A stretch of DNA of 64,000 nt. Origin: Welwitschia mirabilis (lineage: Eukaryota; Gnetophyta; Gnetopsida; Welwitschiales). A program made the position numbers and the translations under genes. Location of the stretch: the NCBI GenBank assembly GCA_051453625.1, contig JBOZIK010000001.1, positions 132,613,572 to 132,677,571 of the forward strand, in the 5' to 3' direction. The notes below the pieces were generated by a model. It worked only from the letters and a program-made list of their open reading frames with translations. It did not search any database and was not told where the DNA came from. Positions 45,601 to 57,582 of this stretch are shown here, piece by piece; the first letter of the stretch is position 1, and each line of letters opens with the position of its first letter.

Positions 45601-46687
45601 CTCATATTCCATTTTCTTTTTTTACCTTTATTTCCTCTTAAAAAATTTACCTTAGTGAGTTTAGATTAAATTGTTTTACTATAATAATTAAATCCTTTAA
45701 TGATAATTTTAATTTATTCTAGATTAAAAAATCAATTTATAAAAAAAGAATAGGTGGAAATTCTATTACATAGGCTTGAACATAAGCTTCTACAACATAG
45801 CTCTCTACCCTTTAACCTCCTATCACATGGACAACAAGATCTCCTACCACACAAGTAATAATAGAAATAAAAGGTAATTTTAAAAAGCCATACTTATTCT
45901 AGAGAAAAATTACATGAAGTAACTATAAATAGTATAGCTAAGAATTGTATAAGGGGTGGTTCATTATGGCTTAACTTGGTTTTTCAAGAAAATGCATAGG
46001 GAATATTATTCTAACTAGGTCAAATATTTGTATCATAGGGTGTCCACACACCATAGGAATCCTATTAATGAAAATCCTAATTAGCTAGAAAGGAAAATTG
46101 TCATACAATCTTGTGTGAAACACACAAAGATTAATATTATAAAGGCATTTGTAAAGGAGAATTATAGAATTACCTCTAAGGAACATGCTTACAGATAAAT
46201 CATGACATAAGCTCTAAGGATTTAGCTTTATCCTTTGAGAAAGATATTTCTATATACACTCTATCTCTCTTAACATGTATGTTGTTTAGATTGATTGTAA
46301 TTAACTTTTATGTCCAATAAACATAGCCAATCTTATAACATTTCATGCTATTATATTAGGTGTATGCTAAATACTCTACAAGTTTAATTCTAAATCATTC
46401 TCAAGTCTAAGAGAAGCAACACACATAGTATAGGATAAATAAACTTAATATTTTGAACATTAAAGAAAATAAGTGAAAAGAACGTTTCTTAAAAAAGAGA
46501 TAAGGATAACTTTCATGTATTTTTAGTAAGTTAAAAAATTAAAAACAAAATAATGCAAATGATAAAATGACATGCATGTAATAGAATATATGAAATGGAA
46601 TGGAAATCTAATGATCTAAATGTAATCAATTAAATAAATTACTAACTTGTTGTTACTTGACTTATTCTTTATACTCTATATCTAAAT
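42631..46687. other. Unassigned AT-rich interval
   Basis: No recognisable domain. Short open frames (44142-44342, 44709-44894, 45026-45250) are AT-rich chance frames with hydrophobic, low-complexity translations. It contains the duplication 43195-43950. Parts near 45000-45700 and 46400-46620 have the texture of LTRs but cannot be assigned. Confidence 0.5.
43195..43950. repeat. Tandem duplication, two units of about 370 bp
   Basis: Both units share TATTCTCAAAATAAT, TTTCATGAATGTTAAATA, ACCTCTTTATTAGG, AATAAAATTTAATAAAATAATTACTTCC and GAGTATGTTAGAATGG in the same order. The TATTCTCA box is at 43206 and 43583, and the closing ATTAAGAATT box at 43556 and 43923. Diverged by eye at a low-to-moderate level. 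No coding. Confidence 0.88.
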
Positions 46688-46969
46688 TATCACATCCTTA
46701 CCTTCATAAGGTCCAAGTACTTTCATCCCATATTATAAGGTCTAATTATCTTACTAAACATTAGCAAAATTAAATGTTACTTGATAAACATTAGAGATAT
46801 ATTAATAGCATTATAACATTACCTAATTACTTAATTAAATATTCTTAAAAAATAATTAAACAATGAGTTTAAGTTATTAGAATATTTCTTGTTTTTAAAC
46901 TATTATTAAGGTTTTACTGAAATGTAAGTATTAAACTTCTTTTAAGAAATTAAAAAAATAATATCTCTC

Positions 46970-46974
<5 letters not shown>

Positions 46975-47051
<77 letters not shown>

Positions 47052-47107
47052 NNNNNNNNNNNNNNNNNNNNNNNNNNNNNNNNNNNNNNNNNNNNNNNNN
47101 NNNNNNN

Positions 47108-47159
<52 letters not shown>
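46975..47159. repeat. (CA)n-(CT)n microsatellite with N gap
   Basis: CA repeats 46975-47009, CT repeats 47011-47051, a 56-N gap 47052-47107, then CT and CA repeats to 47159. The gap is probably an unresolved stretch of the same repeat. Open frames of CVCVCV or RERERE across it are not genes. Confidence 0.95.
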
Positions 47160-47161
<2 letters not shown>

Positions 47162-47584
47162 TTTGACTCAAATTTTTAACTTTTTCATTAAATCTAGACT
47201 TTCTTAATATAAATTAATGTATTTAATTAAGGTTTTAGAGTTAATTATTAATTAAAATATTAAATCATACCATACATTAACTAAATTATTAAGAATTTCA
47301 TAATGTCTAAATGATGCATTAGTAGTATTATAACATTTAGATAGCTAATATTTTACCCTTTAAAGCTAAGATGACCGTGTGAGTTATGCATTATCAAATA
47401 TGAAAATTTAATTTAAAAGTAAGGGGTGCTAGGATCTAAAAATTTTTGAACTAATCTCAACTAGAACTTTCTTAACCTTAAACTATTATTATGAATTTAT
47501 TAAACATGAATTTTAAGCCTTTTCAACTATAATAAATAATTAATCTCTTATTTTTAAGGTTTAAATTATTAAGTTTTATTAAAG

Positions 47585-48440
47585 AAGTCTACCTCTGTTA
47601 AACCCATTTTTACCTCTTTATTTTAGCTTCTAGAAGTTCAAGCACTCCTAAAAGTAGCATTAAAGGCTCATCAAATTTAGCTCTTAAAAGAAGGGAAGTT
47701 TCAATTTCTTAAACAATTAAAATTCTAGAAATATTAAAAATCCCATTTTTTTAATTTCATTTACTCAAGGATTTCTACTTTTACTAAATCAATTTTTTCT
47801 GCTTTGTTTCAACTTTTACAAGTTTAGGCACTTTTGAAAGTAGTATAAAGGAGCTCGTCAAGTTTAGCTCTTAAATAAGTGAAATTTCCAAATTCTTTTA
47901 TTATTAAAATTCAAAAAATATTTTAATATCCATTATACAATAATTTATTTATAGGATTCCACCTTTAATAAACACATTTTAACATCTTTATTTTAGCTTT
48001 TAAAACTTTAGGAACTTTTGAAAGAAACCCAAAATGACTCATCAGGTTTATCTTTTAAAAGAAGTAAAATTTTCAAATTCTTTCATTATTAAAATTTAGA
48101 AAACATTTTAATATTCTTTATATGAGTTAATTTATTTAAAGTAATTCACCTCTACTAAATCCATTTCTTCCTCTTTATTCTGGCTTTTAAAAGTTTAAGC
48201 ACTCTGGAAGTAGAACAAAAGGTCTTATTAGCTTTAGCTTTTAAAAGAATTCAGACTACCAATTTACTCCATAATTTGAATTTAAAAAATATTTTAATAT
48301 TCTTTATATGAGTTAATTTATTTAAAGAAGTCCACCTCTAGTACACCCATTTTTACCTCTTTATTTTAGCTTTTACAAGTTTAGGCACTTTCAAAAGAAA
48401 GACTCATCAAGTTTAGCTTTCAAAAGAAGTAGGAATCCCA
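47585..48440. repeat. Tandem array, 5 units of about 186 bp, in Tekay C LTR
   Basis: Unit starts (ACCTCTACTAAACCC-like) are at about 47591, 47777, 47961, 48147 and 48333. Each contains TTTTTACCTCTTTATTTTAG, CTTTTAAAAGTTTAGGCACTT, GAAAGTAG and a CTCATCAAGTTTAGCTTTTA box. Spacing is remarkably even (184-186). The first half of each unit matches the units of the Tekay A array (8790-9800). Confidence 0.92.
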
Positions 48441-48674
48441 ATTTTGATTTTACTATAGATATATTTTTAAAAGGTAAATTCATTAAAGGAAAAGAATTCT
48501 AGGATATTTTTAAAATGTTTAACATAAATTACAAGAATTATTACCACAACTTTAAAATTTTAATGTTTTACTTTAGCATCCTTTATTTGCAGAGTTTTCA
48601 AAATTTATACATATGTGCTACAAAAATAAAGTCAATCTTAGTGGCAATATTTTAATTTCTTTTAGAAACATTTA

Positions 48675-49375
48675 TAAGAGAAAAATGTTGTATAAAAATG
48701 TACATAAATAAATGGACTAAAAATCTAGTAGAAACTTATAATTTTTGCATTAAACTAACCCTAAATAAATACTTAATAATAAAAAGTGTAGAAACGAATC
48801 TAGATCTACCATTTATTGCTATAAACTTTTAAAAAAATAAATAACAAAGAAAAATATTTTATAGAAATATACCTAAATAAATGGACTAAAAATGTAGTAG
48901 AAATTCATTATTCTTGCATAAAACTAATCCTAAATGAATACCTAATAATAAAAAGCATAAAATAGATCTAAATTTATCATTTTTATGTCTATAGCCTTTC
49001 CAAAAATTGAACAATGAAGAAAAATTTTTTACAATAATACACCTAAATAAATGAACTAAAATGTAGTAGAAACTTATTATTTTTGCACAAAAATAACCTT
49101 GAATAAATACCAATAATAAAAAGTATAAAAATAGATCTAAATCTATCATTTTTATTTTTATAGTATCTGCAAAAATTAAATAATGAAAAAAATTTATAGA
49201 AATATACCTAAATAAATGGAATAAAAAAGTAGTAGAGATACATTATTTTTATCTAAAACTAATCCTAAATGAATACCCAATAATAAAAAGTGTAGAAATG
49301 AATTTTAATATAGTGGTTTTTTTATTTACAACCTCTATAAAAATTAAACAATAAAAAAAATGTTTTATAGAAGAG
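48675..49375. repeat. Tandem array, 4 full units of about 169 bp, in Tekay C LTR
   Basis: Starts at about 48675, 48848, 49017 and 49186, with a partial unit at 49353. Each has ATACACCTAAATAAATGGAC, AAATGTAGTAGAAA, CTAATCCTAAATGAATACC, TAATAATAAAAAG and AGATCTAAATCTATCATTTT. No counterpart array in the Tekay A LTR. Short frames inside it are not genes. Confidence 0.92.
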
Positions 49376-49804
49376 TAACCTCTAATAGAAACCAAAAAAA
49401 CTAATAAAAATAAAAAATAATTAGAAAAGCAAAGGTTTTTAATCTTACAAACTATTTTTTAAAATCCTACAGAGAGGGATGAAATGAAAGAATAACTTAT
49501 AAGACAAACATAAAATCTATAATTAAGTTTTATGCATGAAAAGAAAAATAATGTTTAAACCTAGAAACCTTATTCCTATAAATTATTTTTTTATTTTTAT
49601 AATACTCTTATAATGCATGCCTAAGCTCATACTTATACCTACAAGTGAAAACCCACCAATGCCAATATCAACTCATTTTTTCACCTTTAGAATTTATCTT
49701 TTAAAAGTTTGAGCATTTTTAAAAGTAGCAATTAAAGGCCCTACAATATTAAGAAAAGATTGAGGAAAGGAAGAAAAAAAGAGAAAGAAAAAAATAAAAG
49801 AATA

Positions 49805-49806
<2 letters not shown>

Positions 49807-49856
<50 letters not shown>
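49807..49856. repeat. (GA)n microsatellite
   Basis: About 50 bp of AG dinucleotide inside the purine-rich part of the Tekay C LTR, 70 bp from the copia insertion point. Confidence 0.95.
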
Positions 49857-49859
<3 letters not shown>

Positions 49860-49921
49860 GAGGAAAATGGAAGAAGAAGAAGAAGAATGATGGGAAAAAA
49901 AGGAGTTAAAGGAGAGATCAA

Positions 49922-49926
49922 ATAAC
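49922..49926. repeat. Target site duplication ATAAC, left
   Basis: ATAAC directly before the copia LTR start TGTGAAAG. The identical ATAAC follows the right LTR at 58676-58680. Confidence 0.9.
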
Positions 49927-50959
49927 TGTGAAAGAATTCAAGTTTTAATGATGTCTAAATTTACACATTGGTTTCAATATTAAACCAAAATTATGAAAAA
50001 TCTAAAGTTGTGCGAATTAGGACATATGCCTAATTTGATCGAATGTCTGACCCTATATGCACAAATTTATATGAGGATTTCTAATCTCTATTTCTAGGAC
50101 ATCTATACCTATATGTGGGGATCTTGTATGGGAACGTTCACATTTCTGATCAAGATGTATGATCCCATATTTGGCTAACACTATAGGAATGTCTGAACCT
50201 TGGAATTGGATGTCTGGGATGACTCTTGATTTTGGTAGAAGTTTGACATTACAACCAAGACGTTTAGTATTAAATAATGGGACATCTAACTCAATGAACA
50301 TTGAAGCAGAAATATAAACATTTTGTCTATCAAAGAAACATCTTTTAACATCTAAATGGTTAGGGTTGTGAGCCAAATAGCTAGGGCTTCGAATTTAAGG
50401 CTTTAATAGCTATTTTGTGATCTTTCATCTATAAAAGGCTAAATATTCATTATTGTACATACCACTCTCTAGAAATTTTATGTACTAAACTTTGATATAC
50501 TTGTACAATTTGAGCTTCATCAAGATATCTATTATGATTTGATATCCTACTCTCATTTGCTGATTTACTATGTTAAAGGAACTCATACCATTAGATCTTC
50601 TTCTATTGAAAGCATCTAGTTATTCATTGGAGTAAGCCTATGTATACCTAATAAAGGAAGTGAATTGTAACCCGTGAAGGGTATTATAATGTGCCCATTA
50701 TGTTAGGTGTTTTAAAAAAAATGATAAGGCTAAAAGCACATTTCTATCTCCTAAGATTGGAGTAGGTAAGAATATCTAAACTACCATAAATCTAATGCAC
50801 AATTTCTTTTATTGTTTTTGCTTTTCATTTCTTAGTGTTAAAACTTCTTATTAGTTCTCTACTTAACTAAGGCTAATAAAGTTTTTGAAGCAAGTTATTA
50901 TTTTTAATTACCCTATTCACCCCTTCCCCCCTCTTCTAGGATTCCTTTTGATCTTAATA
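49927..50959 (+). repeat. 5' LTR of SIRE-like element, 1033 bp
   Basis: Starts TGTGAAAGAATTC and ends ...GATCTTAATA (CA decayed to TA), aligned with 57583-58675. The 107-codon minus-strand frame at 50053-50376 is within the LTR and has no family support. Confidence 0.92.
50430..50438 (+). promoter_or_regulatory. TATA box in 5' LTR
   Basis: TATAAAAGG. The right LTR has TATAAAATA at 58161-58169 in the same context (TTATTGTA.ATACCACTCTC follows). Likely U3 promoter. Confidence 0.65.
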
Positions 50960-50961
50960 AT

Positions 50962-50973
50962 TGGTATTAAAGC
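50962..50973 (+). other. Primer binding site (initiator tRNA-Met type)
   Basis: TGGTATTAAAGC, against the usual TGGTATCAGAGC: one C-to-T and one G-to-A. It begins two bases after the LTR end. Confidence 0.9.
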
Positions 50974-51009
50974 TTGGTATTCTACATTTGTATTTTATTT
51001 ATAGATTTA

Positions 51010-52650
51010 ATGGCATCCACAAGTTATCCAAAAGGGTCATGTAATTTCTAGACCTTCCTTTTTTGATAAGAATAACTATCCTTATTAAAAATCAAAGGTA
51101 AGAATATTTCTAACCTATCTCCATCCAGAAATTTGGGACATGATCAAATCGGGTTATGTCCCTCTAAAGCAAGTTGATGTGAATGGAGTCACATCCTTAA
51201 AACCTAGATACAAGTGAGATGATGATGATGTCAAGAAGCTCAAGAACAACACAAGAGCCATAAATGTAGTCATCTGTGCCTTATCGAATGAAGAATATGA
51301 TTGAGTAGTTTGATGCTCTACCACCAAAGAGATGTGGGATACATTGCATGATGAAAAACTTAAACCTTTAACTCCTTATAGCAATTTTTAATAACATTAG
51401 AATGAAAGAATTAAAAATAGTTACAAACTATACCACAAAAGTTAGCAACATTATTGACAATATGTGGGACCAAAGATAAAACGTTCTAGAGAATAGAATA
51501 ATCTACAAAATCCTTAGAAGTCTCTCCATAAAGTTTAGGACAAAGGTAATAACCATTAAAGAAAGCAAGAACATCGATAGGATGAAGGTAGAAGAACTCA
51601 AATTTTTCTTAATGGCAATTGAGGCAATGCTCCTACCTAAAAAAGGTTAACCAAAGAGAAAGAGCATTACTCTAAATGTAAGTAATGAAGTTAATGACTC
51701 AATTAATAATAAGATGAACAAAGATCTATCATTTCTAACCAATAATTTAAAATGATTTCTTCAAAAGAATAAAGAAGTAAAATACTCTAAGAAGTCCTTT
51801 AAAGGAAAAAGTGATAAAGTTAAAAACTCTTCTAATTCTATACAATGCTATGACTGCAAAGATTCTAGACATGTTACTATAGATTTTACCAATAATAAAA
51901 ATAAGAAGAAGTTCAAAGCTAAAGGAAAAAAGGTACTTCAAGCCTCATGAAATGAATCAAATGATGAAAGAGCTAGTTTGAGTAATGAAGTAGATGGCAT
52001 GTGCTTCAAAATACTTATAGAAGTTCGTTCCTCTATTTCCTCTAATATAAGTAATGATGAAAGTGCTCTTAATTCTAGAAAATTAGAAAATTCTTTTGAA
52101 GTTTATGATAATCTAAGTTTTGATTAGAATGAATTATTTGAAGCCTACAAATAATTATATGTGTTAAGCCTAGAATTATAAAAGAAAAATGTTCTATACT
52201 CACAAAATAGTAGAAAGACTTGAATGTAAATTAAAAGGGGCAAATCTAAAAATTGAATTCTTATTGAAAGAATTAGAAGATGCTAGATTCATTACAAATC
52301 ATTAACCTAAGAAAAAAAAAATATAAATAAGTTATTAGGTATGGGAATATTCTCATATGATAAATCTAGTTTATGATGCTCTAGTAAAACTTTCACTTTT
52401 AAACCATTCAGTCATAATATTCAATACCAGTCCTTTAAAAAATCTAGTCTAAGGTGTTTTTACTATAACAGTCATGGGCATATTCAATTTAACTATCATT
52501 ATAAGAAATCATCTTACTTCAGATACCCTAATGACAATCTCAAGTTCCTTAAAAATTCTCTGTTAAATCAAAATCCTTCAAGAAAGCAAGTCTCTAAGAC
52601 ATGGATGAGAAAAATTCATATTTGATCTCTTTTTATTCATGCTACATTTA
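51010..52650 (+). pseudogene. SIRE-like gag
   Basis: Begins ATGGCATCCACAAGTTATCC at about 51010, in the usual place after the primer site. Pieces readable: a capsid-like middle; a zinc knuckle at 51846-51890 read as CYDCKDSRHVTIDF, where the fourth ligand is changed; an acidic and coiled-coil-like region (52080-52300); and a second knuckle-like motif near 52450-52490 (CFYYNSHGHIQFNY, second and fourth cysteines read as tyrosine, each one base from cysteine). Frame changes and stops throughout. Extended gag with a second knuckle near the protease is usual in the SIRE group. Confidence 0.8.
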
Positions 52651-52659
52651 AGGCTTAAG

Positions 52660-52920
52660 AGAAAACAAAATGGCATCTAGATAGCAAATGTTCTAGACAC
52701 ATAATAGGAAATAAGAGTCTATTAGTTTCCTTCCAAGACTATAATGGTGATGAAGTCATATTTAGAAACAATAGTAAAGAACACATAGTTGAAAAAGGAT
52801 ACATTGCTATAACTAACTTTTATCCAATAATAAATGATGTATATCTAGTAGAACAACTAAAATACAACTTATTGAGTATATCACAAATTTGTGATAGAGG
52901 TAACACTGTCTCATTCTATA
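52660..52920 (+). pseudogene. SIRE-like protease
   Basis: Reads WHLDSKCSRHIIGNKSLL, against the clade's W.LDSGCSRHMTGDKSLF: catalytic D and S kept, the glycine changed to lysine. It continues to NLLSISQICDRGN, the segment leading to the gag-pre-integrase domain. Read-through here is good for about 80 codons. Confidence 0.88.
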
Positions 52921-53039
52921 AAGATATATGTGTCATTTGAAATAGTGTCACCAACCAAGAAATTCTCACTAGTTATAGATCTAAATGCATGTATGTTCTT
53001 GAAAGCAATGAGAAATCAACAGAAGGCTATTATTTGGCT

Positions 53040-54060
53040 TAGGTAAGTGAAGTTAGCCTTTGGCATTATAGACTTGGTCATATGAAATTAAAGTATCTAA
53101 AAATCATTTCTTAAAAAGAAATAGTAAGGGTCATTCTCAAAGTAAAGATAGATTAAACCAAAGTATGTGAATCCTACTTAAAAGAAAAGTTGGTAATCAA
53201 GTTTTCCTAAGAAGAAAGATATCTATACCTATTAATCTCTATAACTAATCCACATGGAATCGGTAAGTTTAGTACAAAGGAGAAGTATTATAAGGAGAAA
53301 ATATTTCTAAGTAATAGTAGATGACTTTTCTAGATTTTGTTCGGTACGATTTCTAGCTTACAAATATTAAGAACTTGAAATATCCATAAATACTAAAAAG
53401 AGAGTACAAAATAAATTAGATATATCTATCCAAATTATCAATTCTAATAGATGAGGTGAATTTAACAATGTGAAATTTGATCAGGTGTGTAGTTCTAATG
53501 GAATATCACATTAATACTTAGCTCCCTAAACACCTCAATAAAATGGTATAGTAGAAAGAAAGAACTATGTTTTAATTGAAATGGCTATAACTATGATTAA
53601 TGAATACTCTCTTCCTTATAACCTATGAGGATAAGTAGTAAACATAGCATGTTATGTCTTAAATAGGGTATTTCTCATGATAGGCACCTCTAAGATAGCC
53701 TATGAACTCCTATATGAAAGAAGCCCAATGTGATATATTTCAAGATCTTTGGAAGTAAATGTATAATTTTAAAAGACAAGTATTTAATAAGTAAGTTTAA
53801 ATCAAAATTGGATAATGGTATATTATTAGCATAGTTGTGAGTAAGTAAGGCTTATAGAGTGTTGAACAAAGTTTCTAGTAAAGTGGAAGAATCTACTCAT
53901 GTTAAAATTGATGACTCATGTAATTCCTCTTCATTACACAATTTTGACCTTGTAAAAGTATTACTAGAACTATTATGTCATAAATATCAAATCTCAACCT
54001 CAATCTCAAGTTAAGAAAAAGATGAGACCATTTATTTCCATACTCTTCCTTAAATACCTA
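53040..54060 (+). pseudogene. SIRE-like pre-integrase domain and integrase
   Basis: 53055-53100 gives LWHYRLGHMKLKYLKIIS, the gag-pre-integrase block. VIVDDFSRFCSVRF (about 53310-53350) holds the first catalytic D. The second D block (about 53430-53480) is read as NSNR then GEFNNVKFD. It is followed by VCSSNGISH and, at 53545-53620, NGIVERKNYVLIEMAITMIN with the catalytic E in VERKN. Stops replace several tryptophan, glutamine and arginine codons. The zinc-binding N-terminal part is only partly legible (KVCESYLKEK). Confidence 0.88.
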
Positions 54061-54179
54061 AGAGAGATCATCCATAAGAATTTATTATAAGTAACCTAGA
54101 TTAAGAAACAATCACTAAAAGTTGAAAGAGTATTAACCATAGTATTCTTTGTTTATTATCTTTTTTTGAACCTAAGAAC

Positions 54180-54900
54180 TTCCAACAGGCAGAAAAATAT
54201 GATAGTTGTATGATAGTCATGCAACAAGAATTAGACCAAATTGAGAGAAATAAAGTATGGAATTTATTTCCTCCACTTAAATATAAACATATCATTGGAA
54301 CTAAATGGATGTTCAAAAATAAAAAGGATGAAAATCACAACATCATTCAAAACAAAGATCACTTAATGGCTAAAGGGTATAGCTAATAAAAAGAAATAGA
54401 CTGTGAAGAAACCTTTGCTTATCTTACTCACCTAAAAGCCATTCAAATTATTCTTGTCTTTACATGCTACCACAAGATCAAACATTTTCAAATGAAAGTT
54501 AAAAATGCCTTTTTGAATGGATATATGAACAAAGAGATCTACGTAACTTAACTCCTTAATTTTATAGATTCAAAATTTTTAGATCATGTGTTGAAATTGA
54601 ATAAGTCCTTATATGGATTAAAGAAAACTCCTAAAGCTTAGTTTAAAAGATTAAATTCCTTACTAATTAAAAATGGCTTTAATAAAGAACATGCTAATGA
54701 AATACTTCTAGCTTAAACCTATGTAGTGTTATAATCTTTGGTTCCATAAGAACTACTCTCACCACAAAATTTGCCAAAATAATGGAAAAGAAATTTGAAA
54801 TGAGTATAGTAGATAAACTTAATTTCTTCCTAGGACTTCAAGATAAACAAATAAATAATGGAATTTCCATTAGTTAAACTAAGTATGTTTAATATATCTT
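54180..54900 (+). pseudogene. SIRE-like reverse transcriptase
   Basis: Reads QIERNKVWNLFPPLKYKH-like start (family: ...F.RN.VW.LVP.P), then IIGTKWMFKNKKDE, LMAKGYS, CEETFAYLTHLKAIQIILVF, FQMKVKNAFLNGYMNKEIYV and LKLNKSLYGLKKTPKA. The YVDD-bearing segment that should lie near 54700 is destroyed. It continues as FEMSIVDKLNFFLGLQ. Clear full-length copia RT with stops and a lost active-site block. Confidence 0.9.
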
Positions 54901-55129
54901 AAATAAGTCTAACATGATAAATTCTAAGGTTACAACAACTTCCCTTTCCATGAATATAAAAGTAAGCAAGGATGATTCAGGGAATAAAATAGGTCAAACC
55001 CTTTTTAGAGGAATAATTGAAATCCTATTGTATGTGATAACTAGTAGATCAGATATATCTTATCATATAGGAATATGTACAAGATATTAGTTATATCTAA
55101 GATAATTTCATCTAACTTATGTCAAAAAA

Positions 55130-55672
55130 GTCTTGCAATATTTAAAAGCACTCAATATTTTAGGCTTTGGTATCCTTATGATAGCTCTATCAATTTAGTG
55201 GATTATAGTGATGCTAATTGGGGTAGATGTGTTGATGATAGGAAGAGTACAACTAGGGCCTATTACTACATGGGCAACTATCTTATCTCATGATTGAGTA
55301 AAAAAATAAACTCTACTTCCTTATCAACTACTGAGGCTAAATACCTTACTGTAGGAGCATGTTATGACCAACTCTTATGGATGAAACAAATGCTATTAAA
55401 TTTTGGTGTAAAGATAAAGTTAATAAAAATATTATATGACAACACCAATGCAATCAATATTACCAAAAATTAAGTTTAACACTCAAGAACAAAACACATT
55501 AATATTAGACATCATTTCATTAGAAAGTAAGTTTAGAATAAAATAATTAGACTAGAACATGTGTCAACTCATAAACAAATAGTTGATGTGATGACTAAAA
55601 TCTTAACTAAAGAAATATTTACTTATCTTAGAAAGAACCTAGTTATAGGGCCTTATCCATTTTATCAATGAG
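55130..55672 (+). pseudogene. SIRE-like RNase H and pol end
   Basis: The open stretch 55075-55293 contains YSDANWGRCVDDRKSTTRAY (family: D.DWAG...DRKSTSG). Then STTEAKYLTVGACYDQLLWM with the catalytic glutamate, ILYDNTNAINITKN, a TKHINIRHHFIRK block, and IRLEHVSTHKQIVDVMTKIL, the usual C-terminal blocks. It ends at a TGA near 55670. Two stops fall at expected proline/glutamine positions. Confidence 0.92.
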
Positions 55673-56049
55673 TGAGTAATAATCATCTAGATTCACTTTC
55701 CTAAGAAAATCTATCATTAATGTGGTTATCATTACTAATTGTGTATTCTTTTTTTTTTAATATTTTCTTAAGTCTAATCATTTTTGCACTTGGATGGTAT
55801 AAATTAGCATCAAGATATCCTAATTCTAGTAATAAATCAGTGAACGTTTACATGTCTATAACTTTTTAAAAAAAACAAAGGGTTATAACTTAAACATTCA
55901 TCTTTAAAAGCCTAGATGACCACTCTTTAATATGGATGCCTACTTTCTTCTTAGTTTTTTAAAGATCCTCCTTTATTATCTTTCTCATTTCACTCCTTCT
56001 CTACTTATCTCTATTTATTCTCTGAGTTTTAAGCCTTGAATTCATCATG

Positions 56050-57110
56050 GTCAAGAGTAAAATTGGAGTTTTAAGAAAGGGAAAAAAACAAGAATCATAG
56101 ATAGAGTGGTTTTGATTCCCTGAGCATTGAAAAGATTAATTTAGTGGCTTTAATAAGAGACCACTAGATCCTAAACAAAAAATATATTTTTATTCTTTTA
56201 TAAGATAAGTCAAGATTATAGATAAGTTTGAAGAACAAGGCTAACTATGTGCTCTAAACCTTCTACTTAAATGGTATGTCCATTTTATTGTAATATCCAT
56301 TTCAATTCAATAAACTGGGTTATTACTACTAAATTTTATGGAAGAAAAGCTTATGAAGATCTAAAAATCAATTTCTATTATCATAAATTTTTAAAATAAA
56401 GGTCTATTTTAAGAAATAACCTTAGTCTATTCTTTAAAAGAAGCAATGGCATTAGAAGTTTTAATAAATAAGCTTTGTGAAACTAATTTTTAATGAAGAG
56501 CTAACATTTCCATAACTAAATTAACATCTTTTTATAGAGTTTAATTTCAAATTTCTAATCATAGCCTTGTGCTCAAATTTGGCCATAAAGATGAAGTTTT
56601 GTAAGACTATGCTTATATTTGATTCTGTCTTGGCAAGGGTATCTACACAAATTTGTGCAAATTTATCATGTTTTATATGAGTTAGTTCATTCCTGCTATT
56701 TATAGTAACCTTCCATTCACTGGTACTATCATTGCCATCTAGGAAAATCATGATTTTTCTATTTAAAAAGATGAATAGCTCATAAAGGTACCAAAACCTT
56801 TAGTCCTTTAAGCTCTAAAGAAAATGAATGTACTTTTTGAGATTATTGATCATCTTCCACCACTAAAGAAGAAAAAAAGGCATCAACACAAGGCATATTA
56901 ATAATAAATACTTAATGAAGGAGCTTTTGACAATGAAAGAGATAATACTTTAAGCCTAAAAAACAACAGAAAAACTATGCAGGAGAGTTGATCACATTGT
57001 TTTTGATTTGTTCACATATGGATTATAGATCCCTCTGGGATTAAAGAAAGAAGAGGAAGAACTAGTGGCTTTTGAAGATGATGACTCCTCTTTCTAGCTT
57101 TCTTCTCTTC
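56050..57110 (+). pseudogene. Possible env-like extra ORF of SIRE-like element, decayed
   Basis: Elements of the SIRE group carry an extra coding region between RNase H and the 3' LTR. Here ATG at about 56050 opens MVKSKIGVLRKGKKQES, and plus-strand frames downstream give short tracts such as YEDLKINFYYHKFLK (about 56355-56400) and SLFFKRSNG (about 56425-56455). Stops and frame changes break it. I cannot confirm a transmembrane or surface-protein domain. The minus-strand frame 56521-56751 may be chance. Confidence 0.4.
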
Positions 57111-57570
57111 TTATCTTCATTTATTTTATACTTCTCCTTTTCGATATCACCATTTTATTATAAAATTCAAACTATCAATGTTGTGTAACTAAACTTATAA
57201 TAAATACAATATTTTCCTTCCTCATTTTATTAGATATACATGTGTTGTCTTGTTTTTTACTTTTCAACAATGATAGAGGAAAATAAGATATTTAAATTAG
57301 ATATTTAGATTAACATATTTCAGATTGACTTATTATGTTGTAAAGATAGATAACTAACTTCTCTAAATGCCTCAAATTAACATATCGTATCTATCAGGTC
57401 ATAAATTGTACCTTAAATTTTGATAAAACACTACTGCAATAAATCATTTATAAAGACCCCTTATGTGTTATCAATTTTTTATAGATTATAGATTAATCTA
57501 GGAGTACAACTTCAGGGGAAGTAATCCACTTTTTCTCCTAATAGTTCCTAAACAAGTTTATCATCATTAA

Positions 57571-57582
57571 CAAGGAGGAGAT
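57571..57582 (+). other. Polypurine tract of SIRE-like element
   Basis: AAGGAGGAGAT immediately before the right LTR start TATGGAAGAATC (TG decayed to TA). Confidence 0.8.

Larger units (their letters stand above)
46688..49926 (-). repeat. 3' LTR of Tekay C, part left of the copia
   Basis: It begins TATCACATCC...ACCTTCATAAGG, resembling TATCACTGTCC...ACCCTCATAGG at 8416. It contains a CA/CT microsatellite with an N gap, a 186-bp array, a 169-bp array, one isolated array unit (about 49665-49735), a purine-rich patch and a GA microsatellite, the same order as in the Tekay A LTR apart from the extra 169-bp array. Confidence 0.7.

Noticed and set aside
46640-46687. TACTCTATATCTAAA as a primer site left of the Tekay C LTR
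   Set aside because: Poor match to any tRNA complement, and this is the outer end of a 3' LTR, where no primer site is expected.
42631-46687. Possible host gene in the element-free interval
   Set aside because: Longest frames are under 75 codons, low-complexity and hydrophobic; no splice-linked coding pattern or domain recognised.
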